Shown here piece by piece: positions 19,120 to 28,015 of a stretch of DNA of 64,000 bases (position 1 is its first letter; each line of letters begins with the position of its first letter). The notes beneath the pieces are model-generated. The model worked only from the letters and a program-made list of their open reading frames with translations, made no database searches and was not told the DNA's origin. The stretch comes from Pseudomonas alkylphenolica. Lineage in GTDB: Bacteria; Pseudomonadota; Gammaproteobacteria; Pseudomonadales; Pseudomonadaceae. A program made the translations under genes and the position numbers. The stretch lies in NCBI RefSeq assembly GCF_004025535.1, contig NZ_QJRG01000033.1:783334-847333 (forward strand), given 5' to 3'.

Positions 19120-20043
19120 GTGTCCCGATTTTTTGCCCTTTTTGTCGCTTTTATCGCCACCTTGATGATGGCTCAGGTACAGGCCGAGGTGCGTGTCCTG
19201 ACCAGCATCAAGCCGTTGCAGCAGATCGCCGCGGCGGTCCAGGACGGTGTTGGCAGCCCTGACGTGCTGCTGCCGCCGGGCGCCTCACCGCATCACTATG
19301 CCCTGCGTCCGTCCGACGTACGGAAGGTGAACGATGTCGAGCTGTTGTACTGGATCGGGCCGGACATGGAAGGGTTCCTGCCCCGGGTGCTCAAGGGGCG
19401 CAGCAAGACCACGGTGGCGGTGCAGGAACTGCCTGGCTTGCAGTTGCGCCATTTTGGCGAAGACAGCCATTCCCACGACCATGAGGGCGATGGTGACGAG
19501 CACGATCACGACCATCGTCCCGGTAGCCTCGATGCGCACCTGTGGCTGTCGTCCGCCAATGCCCGGGTGATCGCGGCAAAAATGGCCGCCGACCTCAGCG
19601 CCGCCGATCCGGCCAACGCCGCCCGCTACCAGAGCAACCTGAAGGCCTTCGACGAACGTCTGGACGCCCTCGATGCACGCCTGAAAAAGCGCCTGGCCGG
19701 CATCAGCGGCAAGCCGTTCTTTGTGTTCCATGAAGCGTTCGACTACTTCGAGTCGGCCTATGGCCTCAAGCACACCGGAGTGTTCAGCGTTGCGGCCGAG
19801 GTACAGCCGGGGGCCCAGCATGTGGCCGCGATGCGCAAGCGCCTGCAGGCAGTCGGCAAGACCTGTGTGTTCAGCGAGCCGCCGATGCGTCCACGCTTGG
19901 CCGAAACCCTGACTGCGGGCCTGCCGGTGACACTGGCCGAACTGGATGCGCTGGGCGGCACTGCGCCGGCCAGTGCTCAGGGGTATGAGCAGCTGCTGGA
20001 GAAGTTGGGGAATGATCTGGCGGGGTGTTTGGAGAAGCTCTGA
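19120..20043 (+). CDS. znuA: Zinc ABC transporter substrate-binding protein
   Basis: Periplasmic zinc-binding protein, about 307 aa. A signal peptide (SRFFALFVAFIATLMMAQVQA) is followed by the cluster 9 binding fold. Zinc ligands include the His in SPHHYALRPSD, and there is a long His/Asp-rich loop (DSHSHDH to EHDHDHR, about residues 117-135) typical of ZnuA. Two GTG starts are possible, at 19111 and 19120; I prefer 19120 because it gives a typical signal peptide, but neither has a strong ribosome site. Confidence 0.92.
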   Translation: MSRFFALFVAFIATLMMAQVQAEVRVLTSIKPLQQIAAAVQDGVGSPDVLLPPGASPHHYALRPSDVRKVNDVELLYWIGPDMEGFLPRVLKGRSKTTVAVQELPGLQLRHFGEDSHSHDHEGDGDEHDHDHRPGSLDAHLWLSSANARVIAAKMAADLSAADPANAARYQSNLKAFDERLDALDARLKKRLAGISGKPFFVFHEAFDYFESAYGLKHTGVFSVAAEVQPGAQHVAAMRKRLQAVGKTCVFSEPPMRPRLAETLTAGLPVTLAELDALGGTAPASAQGYEQLLEKLGNDLAGCLEKL

Positions 20044-20050
20044 TGCCAAC

Positions 20051-20075
20051 CATCGCCGGTGGTTAGCCGGCGATG
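20051..20075. terminator. Hairpin between znuA and thrB
   Basis: Perfect 9-bp stem CATCGCCGG / CCGGCGATG with a 7-base loop between convergent genes. It has no strong T tract. Confidence 0.55.
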
Positions 20076-20090
20076 TGCTTCAAAGCTGGT

Positions 20091-21041
20091 TTACAAGGCG
20101 AACGGCAAAGCGATGCTCACCTGCTGGCGGGCCGCCAGGCGTACTTCGAAATCTGCCGGATCGTGGATCAACACGTCCATACCGGCAAACGACTCTGCGG
20201 CGATCAGGCGCGACAGCCAGAAGCGCACGCAGGCAATGCGCAGCATCACCGGCCACACCTGCGCCTCTGCCGAGGTGAACGGCCGCAGCGCCGCATAGGC
20301 ACCCAGCAGTGCACGCGCTCGCGGTGCATCGATGTGCCCGACGTCGTCACAGCACCAGTCATTCAGGGTGATCGCCAGGTCATAGAGCATCGGGCCCGAA
20401 CAGGCGTTGTAGAAGTCGATGAGGCCGGTCAGGTGTGTGCCTTCGAACAGCACGTTGTCGCGGAACAGGTCGGCATGCAGGTTGGCCCGTGGCAGCGCCA
20501 TGATCTGCGTCTTGTGCTCGGCGATCTCGTCCAGGCAGCCCTGTAACAATGCTTGTTGCACCGGGGTCAGGCGCGGCATGAGTTCGGCGCCGGTCTCCAG
20601 CATCCAGTCCAGGCCGCGGTCAGTCTTGCGCTCCAGAACCTTGTTGCGCGTAGCCAGGTGCAAATGGCCGAGCAGCTCGCCGATCTGCACGCAGTGCTGG
20701 TTGTTGACGTCCTTGATGTGTTTGCCCGGAAGGCGTGGCTGCAGCAACGCCGGTTTGCCAGCCAGCTCGCGCAGGGCCACGCCATCGTTGCCGCGCAGGG
20801 CGTAAGGCACCGGCAGGTCGGCCTCGTGCAGCACGTCGAGCAACTCGATGAAGAACGGCAGGTCCTGGATCGGGCCACGTTCGACCAGCGTCAGCACGTA
20901 CTCCCCCTGTTCCAGGCTGACAAAGAAGTTGCTGTTCTCGGTACCGGCGGCGATGCCCTGGAAGTCCCGCAGGCGACCCAGGCCATACGGCGCCAGAAAG
21001 GTTTCCAGCTCAGGCCGGGTCAGGGGGGTGAAGACTGACAT
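20091..21041 (-). CDS. thrB: Homoserine kinase (APH-fold type)
   Basis: Phosphorylates homoserine in threonine synthesis, 316 aa. It belongs to the aminoglycoside-phosphotransferase-like fold used by Pseudomonas, not the GHMP kinase of E. coli. The catalytic loop is LHADLFRDNVLF (Asp and Asn of the HxDxxxxN pattern) and the metal-binding Asp is in GLIDFYNACSG. The start is ATG at 21041 (MSVFTPL), as I recall for orthologues; the upstream TTG is less likely. No strong Shine-Dalgarno is visible. Confidence 0.93.
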   Translation of the reverse strand: MSVFTPLTRPELETFLAPYGLGRLRDFQGIAAGTENSNFFVSLEQGEYVLTLVERGPIQDLPFFIELLDVLHEADLPVPYALRGNDGVALRELAGKPALLQPRLPGKHIKDVNNQHCVQIGELLGHLHLATRNKVLERKTDRGLDWMLETGAELMPRLTPVQQALLQGCLDEIAEHKTQIMALPRANLHADLFRDNVLFEGTHLTGLIDFYNACSGPMLYDLAITLNDWCCDDVGHIDAPRARALLGAYAALRPFTSAEAQVWPVMLRIACVRFWLSRLIAAESFAGMDVLIHDPADFEVRLAARQQVSIALPFAL

Positions 21042-21105
21042 GATCAAAAATTGCCCATACGGGCACTTCTACTGGGAAGTGCCGGGTTGATAGGAAAGGT
21101 ACGGC

Positions 21106-21396
21106 TTATTTCCACTCGAAGATTTTCCACGACGGAATCAGCATGTTCGGCTGGTCGGAGCGAATATAGTTTTCCTCCGTACCATCGGCGCGCACCAGGA
21201 AATAAGGCTTGCCCCCTTTCGGGGTGACCTTGATTGCGTACAAAAAGCCATTCTGGCGGTATTCCTGAATGGTTTTATCGCCTTCCTGGCGAATGGTTAC
21301 ATCAGGTTCGGCCGTTGGTGCGTCATCCGCTGCCAGCGCGACGACCGGCGTGACTGCCAACAGGCTGAGCAGCAACAGGCGATTTAGTGTACGCAT
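21106..21396 (-). CDS. DUF2782 family small exported protein
   Basis: A 96-aa protein with an N-terminal signal peptide (about 1-23) and a small domain ending PNMLIPSWKIFEW, which I associate with DUF2782. AAGG precedes the ATG. It diverges from polA and is followed closely by thrB on the same strand. Function unknown. Confidence 0.82.
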   Translation of the reverse strand: MRTLNRLLLLSLLAVTPVVALAADDAPTAEPDVTIRQEGDKTIQEYRQNGFLYAIKVTPKGGKPYFLVRADGTEENYIRSDQPNMLIPSWKIFEWK

Positions 21397-21470
21397 GATA
21401 ACCTTGTCCCTTTGTCGTCAATGTTCCGGACATTCTAGCGCCGGGCCCGTCGAAAAGGTTGATTCTGCTC

Positions 21471-24233
21471 ATGAGCCAAGCTCCCCTCGTCCTGGTGGAC
21501 GGTTCCTCATACCTCTATCGCGCCTTTCATGCGCTGCCGCCGCTGACTACGTCCAAGGGCATGCCGACCGGTGCCGTCAAAGGCGTGCTGAACATGCTCA
21601 AGAGCCTGCGCAAGCAGTACCCGGACAGTTTGTTCGCGGTTGTCTTCGATGCCAAGGGCGGCACGTTCCGCGACGAAATGTTTGCCGAGTACAAGGCCAA
21701 CCGCCCGAGCATGCCGGACGATCTGCGGGTGCAGATCGAGCCGTTGCACGCCAGTGTCCGTGCGCTGGGGTACCCGCTTCTGTGTGTCGAAGGCGTGGAA
21801 GCGGACGATGTGATTGGCACCCTCGCCCGCAGCAGCGCCGCTGCCGGGCGTCCGGTGGTGATTTCCACCGGCGACAAGGACATGGCACAGCTGGTGGATG
21901 GCCACATTACGCTGGTCAATACCATGACCGGTACCGTGCTGGATGTGCCGGGCGTGCATGAGAAATTCGGCGTCGGTCCTGAACACATCATCGATTTTCT
22001 CGCCCTGATGGGCGACAAGGTCGACAACATCCCGGGCGTACCCGGTGTCGGCGAAAAAACCGCCGTGGGCCTGCTCACCGGCATCGGCGGTGGCCTGCGT
22101 GAATTGTACGAGAACCTCGACAAGGTTCCCGGCCTGGCTATCCGTGGCGCCAAGACCCTGCCGGCAAAGCTTGAGGAACACCGCGATGCAGCGTTCCTCT
22201 CCTACGAACTGGCGACCATCAAGATTGATGTGCCGCTGGACGTGCAAGTCGATGAGCTGGTCTGCGGCGAGCCGGACCGTGAGGCGCTGCTGGAACTGTA
22301 CACCGAGATGGAATTCAAGAGCTGGATCGATGAGGTTCAGCGCGAGGCCAAGCGGGCCGGGCAGGAGATCATCGCTGACGAACCTGAGGCGGTCGTCGAA
22401 GCCAAGTACGAAACCATCCTTGACCAGGCCCGCTTCGACGTCTGGCTGGAAAAGCTGCGTAACGCGCCGCTGTTCGCCTTCGATACCGAGACCACCGGCC
22501 TGGATGCGCAACAAGCGCAGCTGGTGGGCCTGTCGTTCGCCGTGCAGGCCCATGAGGCCGCCTATGTGCCGTTGACCCACACGTACATGGGCGTGCCTGA
22601 GCAACTGGATCGCGACACGGTACTGCTGGCGCTGAAACCGCTGCTCGAAGACCCGAAAAAGCTCAAGGTCGGGCAGAACGCCAAGTACGACATGAACATC
22701 CTCGCCAACTGCGCCATCGCCGGCGATATCACCAACGGCATTCAGATGCAGGGCGTGGCGTACGACACCATGCTTGAATCCTATGTGCTCGATTCGACGG
22801 CTACCCGTCATGACATGGACAGCCTGGCGCTCAAGTACCTGAACCACACCACCATCGGTTTTACCGACATCGCCGGCAAAGGTGCCAAGCAACTGACCTT
22901 CGACCAGATCAACCTGGAACAGGCTGGCCCCTATGCCGCCGAAGACGCCGACGTCACCCTGCGCCTGCACCAGGCGCTGCAACAGAAACTGGCGAAGACG
23001 CCGAGCGTGCTGCCGGTACTGAACGATATCGAGATGCCGCTGGTGCCCGTACTGGCGAAGATCGAACGTCAGGGCGCCTTGGTGGATGCCAACCTGCTCG
23101 GCATCCAGAGTGTCGAGCTGGGCGAGAAACTGGTGCAGCTGGAACGCGAAGCCTTCGACATCGCGGGAGAAGAGTTCAACCTCGGTTCGCCCAAGCAGCT
23201 GGGGGTGATCCTCTACGACAAACTCGGCATGCCGGTGCTTAACAAGACCGCCAAGGGCCAGGCGTCCACGGCTGAAGCGGTGCTGGCCGAACTGGCCGAG
23301 ATGGAGTTCCCGCTGCCCAAGGTGCTCATGCAGTACCGCTCGCTGAGCAAGCTCAAAAGCACCTACACCGACCGGCTGCCGGAGCAGATCAATCCGCGTA
23401 CCGGGCGTATCCACACCTCCTACCAACAGGCAGTGGCGGCGACTGGCCGTTTGTCGTCCAGTGACCCGAATCTGCAGAACATTCCGATCCGTACCGCCGA
23501 AGGCCGCAGGATCCGCCAGGCGTTCATTGCCGCGCCTGGCTACAAGCTGCTGGCGGCGGACTACTCGCAGATCGAGTTGCGCATCATGGCCCACCTGGCC
23601 AAGGACGAGGGGCTACTGCATGCCTTCCGCAATGATCTGGACGTGCACCGGGCCACGGCGGCCGAGGTCTTTGGGGTGGACCTGGCGGATGTCACTACCG
23701 ACCAGCGGCGCAGTGCCAAGGCGATCAACTTTGGCTTGATCTACGGCATGAGCGCCTTTGGTCTGGCAAAACAGATCGGTGTCGACCGTAAACAGTCACA
23801 GGCTTATATCGATCGCTATTTCGCCCGTTACCCAGGGGTACTGGCCTACATGGAGCGCACTCGAGCGCAAGCCGCCGAGCAAGGCTTTGTCGAGACCCTG
23901 TTCGGTCGTCGCCTGTACCTGCCGGAGATCAATGCAAAGAACCCGGCCTTGCGTAAAGGCGCAGAACGCACGGCGATCAACGCGCCGATGCAGGGGACGG
24001 CGGCAGACATCATCAAGCGCGCCATGGTGGCGGTGGATAACTGGCTGACCGATTCGGGCCTGGATGCCCGCGTGATCCTGCAGGTACACGACGAATTGGT
24101 GCTGGAGGTTCGCGAGGATCTGCTTGAGCAGGTGAAGGAACAAATTCGTCCGCACATGAGCAATGCCGCCCAACTCGATGTGCCGCTGCTGGTTGAGGTG
24201 GGAACAGGGGCGAACTGGGACGAAGCTCACTAA
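21471..24233 (+). CDS. polA: DNA polymerase I
   Basis: Repair and Okazaki-fragment polymerase, 920 aa. It has three domains: 5'-3' nuclease (about 1-290, with [13 protein letters not shown] and [12 protein letters not shown]), 3'-5' proofreading exonuclease (about 325-510, FDTETTGLD with D338 and E340 intact), and polymerase (about 530-920, [22 protein letters not shown], and VHDELVLEV near residue 873). All catalytic residues appear present. I chose the ATG at 21471 ([13 protein letters not shown]); a TTG at 21459 is in frame but less likely. Confidence 0.98.
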   Translation: MSQAPLVLVDGSSYLYRAFHALPPLTTSKGMPTGAVKGVLNMLKSLRKQYPDSLFAVVFDAKGGTFRDEMFAEYKANRPSMPDDLRVQIEPLHASVRALGYPLLCVEGVEADDVIGTLARSSAAAGRPVVISTGDKDMAQLVDGHITLVNTMTGTVLDVPGVHEKFGVGPEHIIDFLALMGDKVDNIPGVPGVGEKTAVGLLTGIGGGLRELYENLDKVPGLAIRGAKTLPAKLEEHRDAAFLSYELATIKIDVPLDVQVDELVCGEPDREALLELYTEMEFKSWIDEVQREAKRAGQEIIADEPEAVVEAKYETILDQARFDVWLEKLRNAPLFAFDTETTGLDAQQAQLVGLSFAVQAHEAAYVPLTHTYMGVPEQLDRDTVLLALKPLLEDPKKLKVGQNAKYDMNILANCAIAGDITNGIQMQGVAYDTMLESYVLDSTATRHDMDSLALKYLNHTTIGFTDIAGKGAKQLTFDQINLEQAGPYAAEDADVTLRLHQALQQKLAKTPSVLPVLNDIEMPLVPVLAKIERQGALVDANLLGIQSVELGEKLVQLEREAFDIAGEEFNLGSPKQLGVILYDKLGMPVLNKTAKGQASTAEAVLAELAEMEFPLPKVLMQYRSLSKLKSTYTDRLPEQINPRTGRIHTSYQQAVAATGRLSSSDPNLQNIPIRTAEGRRIRQAFIAAPGYKLLAADYSQIELRIMAHLAKDEGLLHAFRNDLDVHRATAAEVFGVDLADVTTDQRRSAKAINFGLIYGMSAFGLAKQIGVDRKQSQAYIDRYFARYPGVLAYMERTRAQAAEQGFVETLFGRRLYLPEINAKNPALRKGAERTAINAPMQGTAADIIKRAMVAVDNWLTDSGLDARVILQVHDELVLEVREDLLEQVKEQIRPHMSNAAQLDVPLLVEVGTGANWDEAH

Positions 24234-24346
24234 AAAATCGGTTAAATGCAGGGAAACGTTGCGGCATATCGTCGCGGCTTTCTCTGCGTTTATAAGCGGG
24301 TTGGGCGAAGTTTTTTTGCGTTATCGCAAATAGTTTCTAAACCTTC

Positions 24347-24375
24347 GGAACTAAACCGGTGAACCACGACTCAGA
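24347..24375 (+). promoter_or_regulatory. Sigma-E/AlgU-type promoter of ersA
   Basis: GGAACT at 24347-24352 and TCAGA at 24371-24375, 18 bases apart, match the envelope-stress sigma factor pattern (GAACTT, 16-17, TCTGA, allowing the one-base offset). It lies just upstream of the small RNA. Confidence 0.7.
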
Positions 24376-24381
24376 GTAACT

Positions 24382-24512
24382 GAATGGCTGGTGAAGCCTT
24401 TCGATGCTCCTATGTTGTGTTAAGTGTTGGCAGATATCTGGACCCCGCCCTAGCGGTCCGGAACTTGGACCCCGAACTTCCCCCTCCCCATACGAAGTCC
24501 GGGGTTTTTTTT
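24382..24512 (+). ncRNA. ersA: Small RNA ErsA (Spot 42 position)
   Basis: A small RNA of about 130 nt in the polA-engB gap, where P. aeruginosa encodes ErsA and E. coli encodes Spot 42. Evidence in sequence: an AlgU-type promoter upstream, no reading frame that looks coding, a C-rich single-stranded stretch (24481-24489), and a strong intrinsic terminator ending in eight T (24505-24512), the form used by Hfq-bound RNAs. GGACCCCG occurs twice (24440 and 24467), giving alternative pairing. In P. aeruginosa ErsA acts on envelope and exopolysaccharide genes; here that is inference. The 5' end is estimated from the promoter. Confidence 0.8.
24470..24512 (+). terminator. Intrinsic terminator of ersA
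   Basis: Arms CCCCGAACTTC (24470-24480) and GAAGTCCGGGG (24494-24504) pair over 11 positions with one mismatch, followed by eight T. Confidence 0.9.
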
Positions 24513-24530
24513 GCCCGGCGTTTGCCGGGC
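24513..24530. terminator. Hairpin after engB
   Basis: Perfect 7-bp stem GCCCGGC / GCCGGGC with a 4-base loop, just past the engB stop codon on the minus strand and just after the ersA T tract. It may end the engB mRNA, though no U tract follows in that direction. Confidence 0.4.
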
Positions 24531-24535
24531 AGCCC

Positions 24536-25168
24536 TTATTCTGCGGGCTTGTCAGGCAGTTCCATCCAGTTCGCCAACACCCCGTAGGCCTCTTCCAGGC
24601 CTTGGCGTTTTGGCGCCGAGAATAGCTGGATGGTCACCGCATCACCCCAGCCTTTGCGGATTTCCGACTGCACCTTGAGCAAGGTGTTCTTGGCCGCACC
24701 GAAGGTCAGCTTGTCGGCCTTGGTCAGCAGAATGTGCATCGGCATGCCGGCGGCCTGCGACCAATCGAGCATCATTTTGTCGAAGTCGGTCATCGGATGG
24801 CGCACGTCCATCATCAGGATCAGGCCCTTGAGGCACTCGCGGCTACCCAGGTAGGCCTCCAGGTGCTTTTGCCAGTGTTGCTTGAGCGGAATAGGAACTT
24901 TTGCATATCCGTAGCCCGGCAAGTCGACCAAACGCCGTTCATCGTCCAGACTGAAGAAATTCAACAGCTGGGTGCGTCCCGGAGTTTTCGAGGTACGGGC
25001 CAGGCTGGCGTGGGTCAAGGTATTCAGCGCGCTGGACTTGCCGGCGTTGGAGCGGCCGGCGAAGGCTACTTCATAACCCTGGTCTTCCGGGCACTGGTCG
25101 ACCTTGGCAGCGCTGAGAGCGAATTTGGCCTGTTGGCAGAGACCGAGGATGGGGTTTTTGACTTGCAT
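24536..25168 (-). CDS. engB: Ribosome biogenesis GTPase YihA/EngB
   Basis: Essential small GTPase of the TrmE-Era-EngA-YihA class that helps assemble the 50S subunit, 210 aa. G motifs: G1 [10 protein letters not shown]2 TPGRTQ, G3 DLPGYG, G4 TKADKL. Length is normal. Its start faces the promoter of the cytochrome gene at 25361, and its end faces ersA. Confidence 0.96.
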   Translation of the reverse strand: MQVKNPILGLCQQAKFALSAAKVDQCPEDQGYEVAFAGRSNAGKSSALNTLTHASLARTSKTPGRTQLLNFFSLDDERRLVDLPGYGYAKVPIPLKQHWQKHLEAYLGSRECLKGLILMMDVRHPMTDFDKMMLDWSQAAGMPMHILLTKADKLTFGAAKNTLLKVQSEIRKGWGDAVTIQLFSAPKRQGLEEAYGVLANWMELPDKPAE

Positions 25169-25217
25169 GGTTTATCCGGTTGGGCGTTGCGCGAGGGCGT
25201 CTCGGCAAGCGGTGTCG

Positions 25218-25246
25218 TTTCCGTTTCAGTAACGGGAGTATATAAT
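25218..25246 (+). promoter_or_regulatory. Possible promoter of the cytochrome genes
   Basis: A perfect -10 TATAAT at 25241-25246; the -35 area (TTTCCG, 25218-25223) is weak. It would serve the two c-type cytochrome genes downstream. Confidence 0.4.
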
Positions 25247-25360
25247 GCCCCAGTTTTTGTGTGCGCATTATCCCAGCGTAGGAGGATGTGCACGAGGGCG
25301 GTTGAATCAAGCTTGCGCGGTAGAACGCAGTGCAACCGCCAACCCTGAAAGGTCGTTCGT

Positions 25361-25663
25361 ATGACGAAATGGCTGCTTGCTGTAGGTGTCTTGATACCGT
25401 TTTTCAGCGCTCAGGCTACACAGGATCCCCAGGCAGTGTACAAGCGAGCGTGTGTCGCTTGCCATGCCGGACAGCTACCGCAGGCGCCGCAACCGGGCGA
25501 CCAGGCGGCGTGGGAGCCACGGCTGGCGCAGGGGATGGAGACGCTGGTGAAGCATGTCACACAGGGTTTCAAGGCTATGCCGCCGCGTGGATTGTGCATG
25601 GACTGCAGTGCCGAGGACTATCAGGCGATCATCCAGTGGATGAGCCGGAGTCCCGATACATAA
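25361..25663 (+). CDS. Small c-type cytochrome (c5-like)
   Basis: A 100-aa periplasmic cytochrome. A signal peptide ends near AQA (residues 17-19), heme attaches at CVACH (C31, C34, H35), and the axial Met is probably in FKAMPPRGLCMDC. The extra Cys pair CMDC is typical of cytochrome c5. GAAAGG precedes the ATG. It lies 33 bases before the cytochrome c4 gene and is probably co-transcribed; it likely carries electrons to terminal oxidases. Confidence 0.9.
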   Translation: MTKWLLAVGVLIPFFSAQATQDPQAVYKRACVACHAGQLPQAPQPGDQAAWEPRLAQGMETLVKHVTQGFKAMPPRGLCMDCSAEDYQAIIQWMSRSPDT

Positions 25664-25696
25664 CTCTTTCACCCTTAGCCGTAGTTGGATTAGCTG

Positions 25697-26314
25697 ATGA
25701 ACAAACTACTCGTGAGTCTGCTGTTGACCTTGGGCGTCACCGGTGTAGCCAATGCCGCAGGCAATCTTACAGGCGATGCCGCGGCTGGTCAGGCCAAAAC
25801 TGCTGTATGTGGCGCGTGTCATAATCCGGACGGCAACAGCATGGCGCCGAACTTCCCGAAACTTGCCGGCCAGGGTGAGCGGTACCTGGAGAAACAGCTT
25901 CACGACATCAAGTCGGGCAAGCGTACCGTGCTGGAAATGACCGGTATGCTCGCTGCCTTCAACGATCAGGACCTGGCGGACATCGCCGCGTACTTCTCCA
26001 GTCAGAAAGGCAGCGTGGGTGCTGCTGATCCGAAGCTGGTCGAGCGCGGGCGTGCATTGTTCAACGGTGGCGATATCGAGAAAGGCCTGCCGGCCTGCAC
26101 CGGTTGCCACTCGCCAAACGGCGCCGGCATCGCCCTGGCGGGCTTCCCTCACCTGGGCGGCCAGCATGCAACCTACGTGGCCAAGCAGTTGACCGACTTC
26201 CGTGAAGGCAACCGTACCAATGATGGTGATGCCACCACCATGCGGACCATTGCCGCCAAGCTGAGCAACAAGGACATCGACGCACTGTCCAGCTACATCC
26301 AGGGTCTGCATTGA
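25697..26314 (+). CDS. cc4: Diheme cytochrome c4
   Basis: A periplasmic diheme electron carrier, 205 aa, with a signal peptide and two homologous cytochrome c domains. Heme sites are CGACH (C38, C41, H42) and CTGCH (C134, C137, H138), each with a downstream Met (in the LEMTGML region and in TTMRTIA). Cytochrome c4 donates electrons to cbb3 and other oxidases. The ribosome site is weak. A strong terminator follows. Confidence 0.95.
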   Translation: MNKLLVSLLLTLGVTGVANAAGNLTGDAAAGQAKTAVCGACHNPDGNSMAPNFPKLAGQGERYLEKQLHDIKSGKRTVLEMTGMLAAFNDQDLADIAAYFSSQKGSVGAADPKLVERGRALFNGGDIEKGLPACTGCHSPNGAGIALAGFPHLGGQHATYVAKQLTDFREGNRTNDGDATTMRTIAAKLSNKDIDALSSYIQGLH

Positions 26315-26361
26315 TCCCGGTAGCAACGTTAACGCTGGGTTAATACTGCGGCGTAATGATG

Positions 26362-26389
26362 AAAAGGGTGGCTTTGGCCACCCTTTTTT
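26362..26389 (+). terminator. Intrinsic terminator after cytochrome c4
   Basis: Stem GGGTGGC / GCCACCC with loop TTTG, extended by A/T pairs, followed by six T. Good rho-independent terminator. Confidence 0.85.
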
Positions 26390-26487
26390 ATGCCCGCTGC
26401 CGTTACACTAACGAACTCGGGCCCGCTTCGACCTGTCTCAGGGCAGGTCAAGTAGAGGCGACCAAATTGACTGCTCAGGAGTGAAGC

Positions 26488-27120
26488 ATGCGTAATCTGA
26501 TTCTCAGCGCTGCGCTGGTGGCTGCCAGCGTATTCGGTATGACCGCCCAGGCCGCGGAGCCGATCGAAGCCGGCAAGCAGTATATCGAGCTGAGCAACCC
26601 GGTTCCGGTGTCGGTGCCTGGCAAAATCGAAGTGGTTGAGCTGTTCTGGTATGGCTGCCCACACTGCTATCACTTCGAACCGACCATCAATCCATGGGCT
26701 GAAAAACTGCCGGCTGACGTTAACTTCAAGCGCGTCCCGGCCATGTTCGGCGGCCCATGGGATGCCCACGGCCAGATGTTCCTGACCCTCGAAGCCATGG
26801 GTGTGGAGCACAAGGTTCATGCAGCGGTATTCGACGCCATCCAGAACCAGCGCAAGCAATTGACCAAGCCTGAAGACATGGCCAACTTCCTGGCGACCCA
26901 GGGCGTCGACAAGGACAAGTTCCTCTCCACCTTCAACTCCTTCGCCATCAAGGGTCAGGTAGAGCAAGCCAAAAAACTCGCCAAGCAGTATGAAATCACC
27001 GGCGTTCCAAGCCTTGTGGTAAACGGCAGGTATCGCTTCGACCTGGGCAGTGCCGGTGGTCCGGAGGCCGTCCTGGACGTTGCCGACCAGCTGATCGACA
27101 AGGAGCGCGCCGCCAAGTAA
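26488..27120 (+). CDS. dsbA: Thiol:disulfide interchange protein DsbA
   Basis: Periplasmic oxidase that introduces disulfide bonds into exported proteins, 210 aa. The signal peptide ends TAQA-AEP. The active site is C57-P-H-C60 (YGCPHCYHF) and the cis-Pro loop is GVPSLVVNGRY. AGGAG precedes the ATG. It is likely needed by the cysteine-containing envelope proteins encoded nearby, though its action is global. Confidence 0.96.
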   Translation: MRNLILSAALVAASVFGMTAQAAEPIEAGKQYIELSNPVPVSVPGKIEVVELFWYGCPHCYHFEPTINPWAEKLPADVNFKRVPAMFGGPWDAHGQMFLTLEAMGVEHKVHAAVFDAIQNQRKQLTKPEDMANFLATQGVDKDKFLSTFNSFAIKGQVEQAKKLAKQYEITGVPSLVVNGRYRFDLGSAGGPEAVLDVADQLIDKERAAK

Positions 27121-27141
27121 GCGGCGCCTACCATGCGCCGC
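27121..27141 (+). other. Hairpin enclosing the start codon at 27133
   Basis: Arms GCGGCGC (27121-27127) and GCGCCGC (27135-27141) form a perfect 7-bp stem right after dsbA. The start codon ATG (27133-27135) of the next gene lies in the loop and stem edge, and there is no clear ribosome binding site. Confidence 0.6.
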
Positions 27142-27987
27142 TGGAAAGCTGAGCGAGGCGTTGGCCTGCACGATCCGCGGGTCAACGAACATCACCTGCA
27201 GGCTAACGGCCTGCCAGAGGATGGCCGACTGCGCCTGCTCAGTTTCAACATCCAGGTGGGCATCAGTACTGAGCGTTACCGGCACTACCTGACCAAGAGC
27301 TGGCAGCACCTGCTGCCGCACAACGGTCGTGCCGGCAACCTGCAGAAGATCGGCTCGTTGCTGGGCGACTTCGATCTGGTGGCCCTGCAGGAGGCCGATG
27401 GCGGCAGCCTGCGTTCAGGCTACGTCAACCAGGTCGAACACCTGGCCCAGTTGGGAGCCTTTCCTTATTGGTACCAGCAACTGAACCGCAACCTGGGACG
27501 TTTTGCCCAGCACAGCAACGGTGTACTCAGCCGCCTCAAGCCGCAACTGCTTGAAGATCACCCACTGCCCGGGCCAGCCGGCCGTGGGGCAATCCTGGTA
27601 CGTTTTGGCGAAGGTGAAGATGCCCTGGTGGTGGTGATGATGCACCTGGCGCTAGGTTCCAAGACCCGCGCCCTGCAACTGGCCTACATCCGCGAACTGA
27701 TCGGCGGCTATCGGCATCAGGTGTTGATGGGTGACATGAATACGCATGCCACCGACCTGCTCGAGCATTCGCCCTTGCGTGACCTGGGGTTGATTGCGCC
27801 TCAAGTTCAGGCCACCTTCCCCAGCTGGCGACCACAACGTTGCCTTGATCATATTTTGCTCAGTCCGAGCCTCACCCTTGAGCGGGTCGAGGTACTCGCC
27901 CAGCCCATTTCCGATCATCTTCCGGTCGCAGTTGAGATTCGTTTGCCTGATGCCCTCGCTGTGGATACGCTGCCCGCTTTGAGCTAA
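27133..27987 (+). CDS. Endonuclease/exonuclease/phosphatase family protein
   Basis: A 284-aa cytoplasmic protein of the EEP (DNase I-like) superfamily. Catalytic motifs: LSFNIQVG (Asn), LQEADGG (Glu), LMGDMNTHATD (Asp/Asn) and the C-terminal SDHLPV (Asp-His). The substrate cannot be told; members cut DNA, RNA or phosphoesters. Start choice is uncertain because the ATG at 27133 has no good ribosome site and sits in a hairpin, though the frame opens only 12 bases after dsbA. Confidence 0.85.
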   Translation: MRRWKAERGVGLHDPRVNEHHLQANGLPEDGRLRLLSFNIQVGISTERYRHYLTKSWQHLLPHNGRAGNLQKIGSLLGDFDLVALQEADGGSLRSGYVNQVEHLAQLGAFPYWYQQLNRNLGRFAQHSNGVLSRLKPQLLEDHPLPGPAGRGAILVRFGEGEDALVVVMMHLALGSKTRALQLAYIRELIGGYRHQVLMGDMNTHATDLLEHSPLRDLGLIAPQVQATFPSWRPQRCLDHILLSPSLTLERVEVLAQPISDHLPVAVEIRLPDALAVDTLPALS

Positions 27988-28015
27988 TTGCCATCACCCC
28001 TCTGCGGACCCAGGC

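Noticed and set aside
21507..23594. A 695-codon open frame antisense to polA
   Set aside because: It lies fully inside polA on the opposite strand and reads as His/Gln/Arg-rich low-complexity protein, the usual mirror of a GC-rich gene. polA shows all catalytic motifs.
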